From a bacterium (GTDB taxonomy: Bacteria; Ratteibacteria; UBA8468; B48-G9; JAFGKM01): a stretch of 14,682 bases of DNA. This document shows, in pieces, positions 1 to 7,969 of the stretch. Within the stretch, counting starts at the first letter, position 1. Each line of letters opens with the position of its first letter. Location of the stretch: assembly GCA_035371905.1 (NCBI GenBank), contig DAORXQ010000040.1, forward strand, positions 1 through 14,682. Direction: 5' to 3'. The notes beneath the pieces were generated by a model. That model ran no database searches and was not told where the DNA came from. It was given only the letters and a program-made list of their open reading frames with translations. Position numbers and translations under genes: made by a program.

Positions 1-249
1 AGTTGTTATTTCTCTTAAAGGAATTTCAGATAAAATTTTTTTTGTAAAAGTTAAAAATCCATAACCAAGTTTGTATTTTTTATCCTCATAAATTATAAAA
101 TTTCTGCTTATGAAAGTTTTTAAAATTCTGTAAAGGGTTGTTCTGGGAATTTTAAGTTTTCTCTGTAATTCTATAAATGATAAATAACCTTCTGCCTCTT
201 TCAACACTTCAAGAACATCTATTCCTTTTGAAAGTAAATTTTGTTCCAT
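1..249 (-). CDS. IclR-type transcriptional regulator, N-terminal part (cut by window edge)
   Basis: The first 83 residues of a regulator are readable before the window ends. They form a winged helix-turn-helix of the IclR kind: an opening helix with SKGIDVLEVL (residues 7-16), then a turn and recognition helix around IPRTTLYRILKTF (34-46), then a wing with YKLGYG (59-64). IclR proteins normally carry a C-terminal ligand-binding domain of about 150-180 residues and often control catabolic genes; that part lies outside the window. ATG at 249-247 is preferred because the family pattern begins right after it. No Shine-Dalgarno sequence precedes it, and a strong -10 sits only 10 bases upstream, so the mRNA is probably leaderless or nearly so. 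The ligand and targets cannot be told from this fragment; the neighbouring sugar genes are possible targets by position only. Confidence 0.8.
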   Translation of the reverse strand, partial: MEQNLLSKGIDVLEVLKEAEGYLSFIELQRKLKIPRTTLYRILKTFISRNFIIYEDKKYKLGYGFLTFTKKILSEIPLREITT

Positions 250-259
250 ATTTGGAATA

Positions 260-268
260 ATTATACCA
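260..268 (-). promoter_or_regulatory. Extended -10 promoter of the IclR-type gene
   Basis: Read on the minus strand, TGGTATAAT gives a consensus TATAAT (260-265) with an extended TGn. It ends 10 bases before the ATG at 249. No good -35 is seen at 17 bases. Transcription would start about 2-4 bases before the start codon, which fits the absence of a Shine-Dalgarno sequence. In AT-rich DNA a chance match is possible. Confidence 0.5.
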
Positions 269-307
269 TATTTAGAACAAAGCAAAAATTTTTTCAAAAT
301 TCACTAT

Positions 308-522
308 TCATAATTTTAAGAAGAAAGGACTCGACCAGGCGAAATTGTCAGAAGTAGTTTTAATTCTTACATAATAAAAAACAAAGTCACCCAGAAGTTC
401 TGATTTAAGATAATTTTTTTTATCCTCATCATCTCAAATAAATGGTTAATTGTTAGAGAAAAGGATTCCAGTTTTAAAACTTCTGAAATATTTTCATCAG
501 GGAAAATAATATTATTATCCAT
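308..522 (-). pseudogene. Frameshifted C-terminal gene remnant with AWSSP motif
   Basis: Two minus-strand frames join into one plausible protein tail of about 70 residues. The first runs from an ATG at 522 and reads MDNNIIFPDENISEV and later SFSLTINHLF (about 465-436). The second is open from a TGA at 436-434 to the stop at 310-308 and reads LLGDFVFYYVRIKTTSDNFA, then WSSPFFL. A one-base shift around 430-438 would join them. The FYYVRI...D..AWSSP pattern resembles, from memory, the last beta-strands of PHP-type (CehA/McbA-like) metallohydrolases, which often end in AWS[SN]P plus a hydrophobic strand. The N-terminal bulk of the gene is missing, as the UroD-family coding region begins 14 bases upstream. 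The best reading is a deletion remnant with a frameshift. A sequencing or assembly indel would repair the shift but not the missing body. Confidence 0.5.
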
Positions 523-536
523 TTTAATTTTTAGGA

Positions 537-1691
537 TTAAAGATAAGCATTTTTTTCGTATTCTTCAATTAAGGTCATAAAATTATCATATTTTACACCA
601 TAGGCAATTGAATGGCTTGGTCCAATTATAAATCTTAAATTCTTCTTTTTAAACTTTTCAATAAGGTCTCTTATATTTTTCCTGACATCCTCCATTGTCC
701 CGCTTATAAGAATTTCTGTTGAAATACCACCCCAAAAAATAATTCTATCTCCAAATCTTTTTGTTAAATATTCTATATCCATACCAGCATTTGTCTGTAA
801 TGATTGATAAACATCAATTCCCGCTTCAATAAACATTTCCATCAAAGGAATATTATTACCGCAGTTATGAAGAAAAACATATGGTACATACTTTTTTATA
901 TTTTCAACCCTTTTCTTTAAAAATGGAAAACATACCTTACTAAAAATATCAGGAGAAATAAAAGGTCCCTTTGTTCCTGCCATATCCTGTTCAAGTAAAA
1001 CTCCATCCTGTCCCTTTCTTATGTAAAATTTATCAAGAAAATTCTGTATTTTTACATTTCTTTCATTTACTGCTTTTATAACTTCTGGTTTTAAAGCATA
1101 TAACATCAATCCTGTTTCCATTCCTCCTATAAGTGTAAAAGCAGTTATACCTCCTGAAGTTCCTGCAATAAATTTTTCATCCCTAAAATTTTCAATCAGA
1201 TAATCAGGTGCCTGAAAAATTGACTGGTCTGGTTCTTTAAGGTCAGATTCAGAAAATTTGAACATATCAGGTGTGTATGTATCTATATCTATTTTATTTT
1301 TATCAGGATTATAAATACATGAAATCTCATTTGTTGATTCAGAAATTCTATAAATTCTTCCATTTTCATCTTTCAATGTGTTTTCATCTATTTTTTCTAT
1401 TTTTGGAGGATTGTAATTTTCAGTAGGCAAAATACCTGCTTCTTTAAATGTCAATATATCAACACAATCTATTTTTTTAAAAAACTCAACTGTATCTTTT
1501 TTATAACTTTCACAAACTTCATTTCTCTTTCCTTCCCAAAGTGCAATCTGTGATTTTACTTTATTCCTTACATATGTTGGCCTTCCAATAACTCTTTCAA
1601 TAATATCATAGTCAACAACATAAAAACCAAGTGGAATTTTATCTATATCCTTTCTTTCTATTAATCTTTTAACTCTTTCTTTTGATGTCAT
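537..1691 (-). CDS. Uroporphyrinogen decarboxylase-family (MtaA/CmuA-like) protein
   Basis: The 384-residue protein has the pattern of the URO-D superfamily TIM barrel: the MTSKERVKRLIERKDIDKIP opening (1-20), a glycine-rich SGGITAFTLIGG stretch (179-190), LHNCGN (274-279) and a late FWGGIS strand (319-324). His275 and Cys277 sit where MtaA/MtbA-type corrinoid methyltransferases place zinc ligands. The N-terminal Arg-rich substrate motif of true HemE is absent, so haem synthesis is unlikely. Many homologues of this kind are thought to move methyl groups to or from corrinoid proteins, but no corrinoid-binding partner is present here and the substrate is unknown. The start is supported by the family-typical opening; the ribosome site is weak (AAAGG about 15 bases upstream). 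It lies 93 bases downstream of the large secreted enzyme and could be read with it or from its own candidate promoter. Confidence 0.8.
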   Translation of the reverse strand: MTSKERVKRLIERKDIDKIPLGFYVVDYDIIERVIGRPTYVRNKVKSQIALWEGKRNEVCESYKKDTVEFFKKIDCVDILTFKEAGILPTENYNPPKIEKIDENTLKDENGRIYRISESTNEISCIYNPDKNKIDIDTYTPDMFKFSESDLKEPDQSIFQAPDYLIENFRDEKFIAGTSGGITAFTLIGGMETGLMLYALKPEVIKAVNERNVKIQNFLDKFYIRKGQDGVLLEQDMAGTKGPFISPDIFSKVCFPFLKKRVENIKKYVPYVFLHNCGNNIPLMEMFIEAGIDVYQSLQTNAGMDIEYLTKRFGDRIIFWGGISTEILISGTMEDVRKNIRDLIEKFKKKNLRFIIGPSHSIAYGVKYDNFMTLIEEYEKNAYL

Positions 1692-1726
1692 TCAATTATT
1701 TTAACCTTTTTCAAATTTTTGTAAAT

Positions 1727-1755
1727 ATTGTAATTGCTTCATTAAAAACTCTAAA
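1727..1755 (-). promoter_or_regulatory. Candidate promoter of the UroD-family gene
   Basis: On the minus strand TTTAGA (1755-1750), 17 bases and TACAAT (1732-1727) match the sigma-70 consensus at 4/6 and 5/6. Predicted transcription would start near 1720, leaving a leader of roughly 29 bases. A second, weaker pair (TTGATA at 1781-1776 and TATTTT at 1759-1754, 16 bases apart) lies just upstream. The DNA is very AT-rich, so chance matches are common. Confidence 0.35.
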
Positions 1756-1784
1756 AATAATTTTTTGTTTTTCTGTATCAAAAA

Positions 1785-4700
1785 TTACTCAATAATATAA
1801 ACTTTAAAATCACGAGGAGGGACTGAAATCTTAAATTCTGGACTCTGTGATATAAGTTTTAAATTTGAAATATCAAATTTTATAGTTTCAGGCAATTTAT
1901 GTAAATCTTTTGTTAATTCTTTAATCCTCTCTTTATTTTTTACAGGGTCCTGATTATATAGTTTTTCTGCTTCCCTTAAATTATTCTCCCACTCAATTAA
2001 TTTTTCATCACTTTCAAGGTCATAAATTTTAAATTCTTTGTTAAGATTTAAATTTTTCGTATTTAGTGTAATTTTAACATCAGTTTTGTTTTCTTCAGAT
2101 TTGTGAAGATTCATTACCTGAATTAAAACTTTTCCTTTTGGTTGTGTCCATATACTTACAATAAATTTATCATCACTTACCTTAACATATTCCTCATTAT
2201 CCCAGAAAGGAATAAAATTAACATCATCTCTATCTATTCCCCATCCCTGTCTTAAAACAATTAAAGGTCTCCCTCTGACTGCTGTATGATATTCAGGAAC
2301 AACATCATGCATCCAGAACCAACCCACTGTCTGCCTTCCAAAAAATCCCCACGAAAGACCACTTCTTCCTACCTGAACCATCCACACAGGTATAAAACCA
2401 AATTTCTGCGCCCTGCCAAGAGTTCTTAATAATAAAGAGGGGATTGTCTCTATAATATCGCTTCCTGGAATTGGAGTTTTATCCTCTCCAAACATTGCTA
2501 CATCAGCAGGTGAAATTGAATAAGGTGACATATAATTTGTTGAATGAACCCAGATAAAAGGTTCTCTATTATGGTCAATAAATAACTGTCTCATCCTTTT
2601 CATAAATTCTCTCTGGTGCATTAATGGAATAGATGGTCTTATACTTCCATCTTCCATAATTTTCCCGTTTCCATTAAATACATTATAGTCAGGACCATGG
2701 TAAACCTCATCAAAATAAAAACCTTCAACAAACCAGTGTCTGAACCATAATTCCATATAAAAAGCAAAAAAATCTCTATAACTTTCAACAGGTGTTAAAT
2801 GAAACCAACTTGAAGGGATAAGTGTCCATTCGGCAGGAAAAAATGTGGAAAAACCTTTTGATTTATATCCTTCAAAGTACATACTTGCATTGAAAAAATA
2901 ACATCTTTTGACCTTGTAAGGATTTGGGTCTTTTTTTGCCTTATCCCAGTTTTTGATAAATTCAACACCATTTTTATTTTTACCAAGGATCTTTTCAGCA
3001 TTTTTTAAAACATCTGGATTTGACCAATCAATATAATTTTCAGGAAGATTAGCAAGTATTTCATCTGGATTTTTTCCTTCCTGATAAACACCCATTGCCT
3101 TTGCAAGTTTTTCGCTATCATGCGGGTCTATTGGACAACCTCCGTGACCAGGACCATAAAAAAAGTTTATTTTACTGTTTGCAAATGGTCTGAAATCAAG
3201 GCATGCATTTCTCCAAGAAGAAGGTAGAGGTTTAACAGGAGAAGCAATTAAACCAAAATCCGCTGAAAAATCTTTTATTTCACCCTTTTTTCTTACAAAA
3301 TTAATCTTCATTTCAACAATTTTATCTTTTTTCAAAATTTCAGCAGTTGGAAAATCCTTACCCAGTATCCAGTTATGGTCATTATCAGCAAACCAGTGTA
3401 TTGCAATTTCATCATCTGTTAAACAGATATAAGGAACAAAATCAGCAATTTCGTCGCTTTTCCATACACTTTTATTTTCCTTCCCTATCTCACCATAGGA
3501 AGGACTCCATCCTCCTGCGGTTGAAAAGTAATACTTTGCATAATTTTCATTTACAGGAATTGAAAGATATATTCTATCAAAGGAAATTTTTTCTTTTTCA
3601 GGAACATTAACAAGCATCTTATAATAAATCATCCCATCAAATTCCATATATCCATCTATTTTGAAATTTATATTTCCTATTTTATATTCACCTGTAAATT
3701 CAACTCTTTCATCACTTTTCTTTGTAATTCTTATAGGTTTTGAAATAATTGCAGGTATTAATTTTCCTTCCAATTCAGCAAAAAGTCCAATATTTCCTGC
3801 AAGCATTTCTTTACCCTGATTCTTTATTCTTTCAGGAAAAACTCCTTTAAATTCTATCTCTCTTCCCCAAACTTCAAGAATTACATTATCTTTTTCTTTT
3901 ATTTTTATCTTTTCAAAAGGTGGAGCAACTTTAATATTTTTACCAAAATTGTTTCCAAGCCAGACAAATTCTTTCTTTAAATCCTTATGCTCAAATGTAT
4001 CTATTTTTTCTTCAAGTACTTTTCCTTCTTTACTAAGAAATTTTGTATAAACTTTATATTTTCCATATTTTAAATCTTTTGGAAGCCAGATATAACTTTC
4101 AGCACTATCATATTCAAATTTTTCAACTTCTTTACTTACAATAACCTTATCAAGAGGTGAAACAACTTCAAATATAACACTTTTGAGTTTATCAATATGA
4201 GGATAATCAAGAATATCACACCATGTATAAAGAGCAAGTGAAATTGGAGCAAAATTAACCCTTGTTTTCATCTGCCATTTTTCTTCCTCAACTTTAATTT
4301 CTGGTTTTCTTTCCTGCTGGTAGAGTGAATAATTCCATTTATTTAAAAAGAGTGTTTTACCAGAACTTGCAATTTTAATTAAAAAAATTTGTTTTGTATT
4401 TTTCTGAATTTCAGGCAATATTTCATCTATTTTTATATTTATCTTATCCTTTGCTTTTAATTTAAAACTTTTATCATAAACAACTGAATTTCCTGCTTCA
4501 ACATGAATATTAAAATTTTCTTCCTGATTTTCTCCATTTATTATTTCAACTTCTGTTTTCAATTTATTTTCAAGAAGTGATGATAGGTCAGTTATTTTTG
4601 AACAGGTTTCTGTCTGTGAAAATATAAATTGTGCATGTGCCTGAAAATTTTTATACCATCCATATGTATATGGAAATGAACACTGAGGCCATGCAACTCC

Positions 4701-5300
4701 AATCATTCCTCTCCATACATTATTCTTTTTTATATCCTTTATTCCAAAACTTTCAAATGGAATGGAAATTTCAACCATCCATTTTTTATCTTTATATGAT
4801 GACTTAACAATCCAGTTTCCATTCCATATAGTTCTTTCAACTCCTAAGGAAGGAATATGTTCAGCATCAAAAACGGCATCATAACCATTCACAATCATCT
4901 GATAACACTTAACATTCCCTTCAGTAGGTGGTGTTAACCATATTTCCACCTGAGGATTATCAAGATAAACAGGCTCATCTCGTCTTCTATAATTTTTTGA
5001 AGGTTTCCTTTCAAGATTTTTATAAACAATCCCTACGAAAAGATTATCATTATTATGCATTAGATAAGCAAAAGTGTTAACACCAATTTCAGGAACAATT
5101 ATCCCACCAAACTGTCCTGTTGCACCTACAAATCCTGTAATAACACACGCTTTTTCCCATCCCTTTTCATCAAGAATTCCATCAATCAAAGGTGCTTTTT
5201 CTGAATAAGGGATTAAAATCTGAGGAATAAATTCTTCAGAAAAAACAAATTTGTAAAAGAAAAGAGAGAAAAAAAATATCAAAAAAATACTTCTTTTCAT
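1785..5300 (-). CDS. Large secreted putative glycoside hydrolase with CBM9-like N-terminus
   Basis: An 1171-residue exported protein. Residues 1-21 form a signal peptide (MKRS, a Phe-rich core, then FSE). Residues about 35-230 look like a CBM9-type/DOMON-like beta-sandwich: the characteristic IDGILDEKGWEKA (39-51), the NLFVGI strand (86-91), and DNPQVEIWL (114-122), then WMVEISIPFESFGI (174-187). A long beta-rich middle (about 240-690) follows. A probable barrel comes next (about 695-1020), with FFYGPGHGGCPIDPHD (713-728), GFYFDEVYHGP (860-870) and FIWVHSTNYMSP (915-926). Asp864-Glu865 at a strand end would suit an acid pair of the GH123 type. The overall build recalls GH123/DUF6067-like proteins of Planctomycetes and Lentisphaerae, but I assign no GH family. 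A beta C-terminus (about 1045-1171) carries a charged helical insert (about 1100-1135). GGAGG lies 5 bases before the ATG. It is the last gene of the operon; its substrate is unknown. Confidence 0.75.
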   Translation of the reverse strand: MKRSIFLIFFFSLFFYKFVFSEEFIPQILIPYSEKAPLIDGILDEKGWEKACVITGFVGATGQFGGIIVPEIGVNTFAYLMHNNDNLFVGIVYKNLERKPSKNYRRRDEPVYLDNPQVEIWLTPPTEGNVKCYQMIVNGYDAVFDAEHIPSLGVERTIWNGNWIVKSSYKDKKWMVEISIPFESFGIKDIKKNNVWRGMIGVAWPQCSFPYTYGWYKNFQAHAQFIFSQTETCSKITDLSSLLENKLKTEVEIINGENQEENFNIHVEAGNSVVYDKSFKLKAKDKINIKIDEILPEIQKNTKQIFLIKIASSGKTLFLNKWNYSLYQQERKPEIKVEEEKWQMKTRVNFAPISLALYTWCDILDYPHIDKLKSVIFEVVSPLDKVIVSKEVEKFEYDSAESYIWLPKDLKYGKYKVYTKFLSKEGKVLEEKIDTFEHKDLKKEFVWLGNNFGKNIKVAPPFEKIKIKEKDNVILEVWGREIEFKGVFPERIKNQGKEMLAGNIGLFAELEGKLIPAIISKPIRITKKSDERVEFTGEYKIGNINFKIDGYMEFDGMIYYKMLVNVPEKEKISFDRIYLSIPVNENYAKYYFSTAGGWSPSYGEIGKENKSVWKSDEIADFVPYICLTDDEIAIHWFADNDHNWILGKDFPTAEILKKDKIVEMKINFVRKKGEIKDFSADFGLIASPVKPLPSSWRNACLDFRPFANSKINFFYGPGHGGCPIDPHDSEKLAKAMGVYQEGKNPDEILANLPENYIDWSNPDVLKNAEKILGKNKNGVEFIKNWDKAKKDPNPYKVKRCYFFNASMYFEGYKSKGFSTFFPAEWTLIPSSWFHLTPVESYRDFFAFYMELWFRHWFVEGFYFDEVYHGPDYNVFNGNGKIMEDGSIRPSIPLMHQREFMKRMRQLFIDHNREPFIWVHSTNYMSPYSISPADVAMFGEDKTPIPGSDIIETIPSLLLRTLGRAQKFGFIPVWMVQVGRSGLSWGFFGRQTVGWFWMHDVVPEYHTAVRGRPLIVLRQGWGIDRDDVNFIPFWDNEEYVKVSDDKFIVSIWTQPKGKVLIQVMNLHKSEENKTDVKITLNTKNLNLNKEFKIYDLESDEKLIEWENNLREAEKLYNQDPVKNKERIKELTKDLHKLPETIKFDISNLKLISQSPEFKISVPPRDFKVYIIE

Positions 5301-5324
5301 TTTTCCTCCTGTTTATTTTAATTT

Positions 5325-7139
5325 TTACTCCCAGGGATTTATTGCACCTTCTTTATAGACCTCTTTATATATTTTCCCAACTTCTTCAGTAAATTTTGGC
5401 ATCCACCATCCATGAGTCATCAATATATCTCCTTCCTTAACCGCTTTAACAATTTCATCTCTTCTTTTATCAATTGGTCCATCAGCAACATTTATAATGC
5501 TAAATGAATGAGGAAAAAGTTTTCTTATAATAGGAGGAGTTGAAACAATCCCACCTCTTAATTCAGAATATGGTGCAATCTGACTCCATGATGCAGAACC
5601 TTTAGGAAATTCAGGAATTATAAGAACATCAGGATGCTTTTTTCTCACTTCCCTTAAAACTTCTGTCCAGAGTAAAATCCATTCAAATTTATTAACATTT
5701 TCTCCAACCGGTGCAAATATTCCATTTGTATCCATATAAAATAATGTACAACCCCATCTCTTTTTTGCATATTCAATTTTCCTTGATAATCTTTCAGCAA
5801 TAGGAAAAAACTGCCACCATGGTAAATCCTTCGGCCATATTTCAGAAAAATCATCATTAAGTGGATTCCTCATAGGCCCATGGGACCCTGTTCCATGCTT
5901 CCATTTTTTATCATTTTCATCAAAATATACTTGTGTTGGTCTTATACAAACACCAGTCCTTAATCCTGCATCCCTGAAAATTTTAAAATATTCGTCTGCA
6001 ATCTCATTCATTTCAGGACCAAGTATTTTCAACATCCTTGGGTCTCCTATATATGTAATTGGATGTGGATTTTCTTCTCCTTCAATATTCCAAACAATCA
6101 TTCCCTGTGCATTTATACTTTTTAAAACATTCACAGACCTTTTAGCATGTTCAATTGCTATCTTTTTAAATTTTTCTTTTCCTTCAGGAGAAAAAACATC
6201 TATTGTTTTATCTGCAAAATAACCTCTTGGATTTGTCGCTGATTTATGTCCTTCCCAACTACTTGCAAGCATTATCATTCCAATAGGCCTTCTATCATTC
6301 CATTCAAGATGTGGTTGCCAGTAATCTCTGAATTTTTTATAAACATCAGAAACAATTATATCTGTATCTGAATTAATATCAGAAAATCTTATTGAAAATT
6401 CAAAAACAGTATCTTTACCAGAATATATTCTTGGCAATCCCAAAGGTGGAATAAAAACACCTTTTGGTTCTGCTGCAAGAATACCTCCTTTTATATAAAA
6501 CTCCCATTGATTCTGATTTTTTCTCAAACCATAATTTAAAGGTGGATAAACTGATGCATATGTTAAAAGAAATTTATCTGTAAAATTTTCCTTTCCAAAT
6601 TTAACTTCAATTACACCAGGAGATTCAAGCGTATCAAGTTCATAAAAATTACCACTTTTTCTAACTACTTTATATCCCAGTCCCCACCAGAAATCAAAAG
6701 GTGACTTTATTTCCTGTTTTTCAGGTAAAATAAAATTCAAAATTCCTATATCAAAGTTTGCAATTGTTCTTTCACTTTTATTTGAAATTTTTAAAACAAC
6801 ATCAAAATTATTACCTTTATTATTATACTGAAAACTTATACTTCCCCACGGATAATTATAAATAAGTGTTTTTTCTTTTTCTTTCCATTCTGTATTTACC
6901 GGTTTATCCTTAAATTTCTCAAAATTATAAACCCTCTCTCCATTTTCATTTTTCCCTATTTTTTCAAAAACAATTTCTTTTAAATCTGGCTTTCCTTCAA
7001 TTACAAAATCAATATCTTTATATGAAAGATTCAAAACCCCTTCTTTTGTAAAACTCACATTAATCTTATTCTGAGATGAGCAACTGAAATTGAAAAATAA
7101 AAGAAAGATAAAAAATATTCCTTTTAAAATTTTTTTCAT
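5325..7139 (-). CDS. Lipoprotein with glycosidase-like barrel, family not recognised
   Basis: A 604-residue protein. It starts with MKKILKG, a Phe-rich membrane stretch and Cys20 (NFSC, a slightly unusual lipobox), followed by SSQNK, so it is likely lipid-anchored outside the cytoplasm. Residues about 25-255 are beta-rich, like the sandwich that precedes many glycosidase barrels. From about 283 a TIM-barrel-like pattern follows: PIGMIMLASSW (285-295), AQGMIVWNIEGEENPHP (344-360), LRTGVCIRPT (393-402), CTLFYMDTNG (464-473) and DVLIIPEFPKG (504-514). Asp470 and Glu510 end predicted strands and are candidate catalytic acids; the many aromatic residues (WW at 441-442 and 578-579) would suit sugar binding. 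I do not recognise a named family, so a glycosidase role is inferred from fold pattern and neighbours. GGAGG precedes the ATG. It sits 20 bases after the first pilin-like gene and 24 before the large enzyme, clearly in one operon. Confidence 0.7.
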   Translation of the reverse strand: MKKILKGIFFIFLLFFNFSCSSQNKINVSFTKEGVLNLSYKDIDFVIEGKPDLKEIVFEKIGKNENGERVYNFEKFKDKPVNTEWKEKEKTLIYNYPWGSISFQYNNKGNNFDVVLKISNKSERTIANFDIGILNFILPEKQEIKSPFDFWWGLGYKVVRKSGNFYELDTLESPGVIEVKFGKENFTDKFLLTYASVYPPLNYGLRKNQNQWEFYIKGGILAAEPKGVFIPPLGLPRIYSGKDTVFEFSIRFSDINSDTDIIVSDVYKKFRDYWQPHLEWNDRRPIGMIMLASSWEGHKSATNPRGYFADKTIDVFSPEGKEKFKKIAIEHAKRSVNVLKSINAQGMIVWNIEGEENPHPITYIGDPRMLKILGPEMNEIADEYFKIFRDAGLRTGVCIRPTQVYFDENDKKWKHGTGSHGPMRNPLNDDFSEIWPKDLPWWQFFPIAERLSRKIEYAKKRWGCTLFYMDTNGIFAPVGENVNKFEWILLWTEVLREVRKKHPDVLIIPEFPKGSASWSQIAPYSELRGGIVSTPPIIRKLFPHSFSIINVADGPIDKRRDEIVKAVKEGDILMTHGWWMPKFTEEVGKIYKEVYKEGAINPWE

Positions 7140-7159
7140 CTCTGCCTCCTTTTTAATTC

Positions 7160-7951
7160 TTAAAATTTTTTCTGATAACTATCAATTGCATAATACCAGA
7201 ATTGATATGTTTGTCCAAGCCATGCATCTCCATCAGTATTGTAATCCACACTTATATTGGAAACTATTTCTTTCCTATGAGGTAAAAATTTAACTGAACC
7301 ATCATAGTATAGAACATTAACACCTGTATCCTGATGTGGTGCTCCAGGGTCTTTAATTAAATCACTCCTTGGACATGCAACCCAAGCAAGCCATCCATTT
7401 GGATGATATCTTTTATAATTGAAAATCTGGTCAAATTTAATTGATATTGGATATGAAATTAAAACAGGACCATCCCAGAAAGATGCACCTCTCCAACTAT
7501 AAGAATATCCACAGTTTCTTGCCATCCAATAACTATTTCCATAATTATAAAGTTTAGACCTTTTATAGTCAATCCCAGGACAGAAAAAAAGCTTATTTGT
7601 TGTAGCATAAGAAGAAACCCATTTCTTCAAATTATAATCATATTTCCATCTTAAAAGTGCAAGACGATGAGGTGTATTACTATTTCCACTTGGTCCTCCT
7701 TTATCTGTTCCAATATTTGATTCGAGTAACCAGTTAATTGGAACACCGTCATTTTTCGGTGGAATAAATCCTTCCCAGTCCTCAATATACATCCTCATAC
7801 ACATACCAATTTGCTTCAAATTATTCATACATGTTGCAAGTCGTGCTTTATGTCTTGCTGAATTTAAAGCAGGAAGTAATAAGGCAGCAAGAATTGAAAT
7901 AATCGCAACTACAACAAGCAATTCAATTAATGTGAAGCCATTTCTTTTCAT
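7160..7951 (-). CDS. Prepilin-like protein with His...Asp-Gly tail (first copy)
   Basis: This 263-residue protein opens with a type IV prepilin signal: MKRNG/FTLIELLVVVAI, with cleavage expected after Gly5 and Glu at +5 of the mature chain, followed by one hydrophobic helix to about residue 29. The body is of the large pseudopilin class expanded in Planctomycetes and Lentisphaerae (DUF1559-like/H-X9-DG): ATCMNNLKQIG (39-49), LFFCPG (121-126) and a tail PHQDTGVNVLYYDGSVKF (205-222), with ten residues between His206 and Asp217. Cys41 and Cys124 are shared with the neighbour and could pair. A prepilin peptidase elsewhere would be needed. Such proteins may build short pseudopili or bind surface ligands; their role is not settled. 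GGAGG is well placed, and the gap to the upstream pilin gene is 18 bases. Confidence 0.88.
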   Translation of the reverse strand: MKRNGFTLIELLVVVAIISILAALLLPALNSARHKARLATCMNNLKQIGMCMRMYIEDWEGFIPPKNDGVPINWLLESNIGTDKGGPSGNSNTPHRLALLRWKYDYNLKKWVSSYATTNKLFFCPGIDYKRSKLYNYGNSYWMARNCGYSYSWRGASFWDGPVLISYPISIKFDQIFNYKRYHPNGWLAWVACPRSDLIKDPGAPHQDTGVNVLYYDGSVKFLPHRKEIVSNISVDYNTDGDAWLGQTYQFWYYAIDSYQKKF

Positions 7952-7969
7952 AATACCACCTCCTTTAAT

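Noticed and set aside
537..1691. Assignment as HemE, uroporphyrinogen decarboxylase of haem synthesis
   Set aside because: The N-terminal arginine motif of HemE is absent and the LHNCG segment fits the methyltransferase branch of the superfamily.
1692..1784. Possible terminator after the large enzyme gene (TTTTTG...CAAAAA pairing)
   Set aside because: The stem is nearly all A-T pairs with no following U-tract, and such pairings are expected by chance in this AT-rich DNA.
3347..3610. Open frame of 87 codons on the plus strand inside the large enzyme gene
   Set aside because: It is antisense to a continuous 1171-residue coding frame with signal peptide and domains, and resembles no protein pattern.
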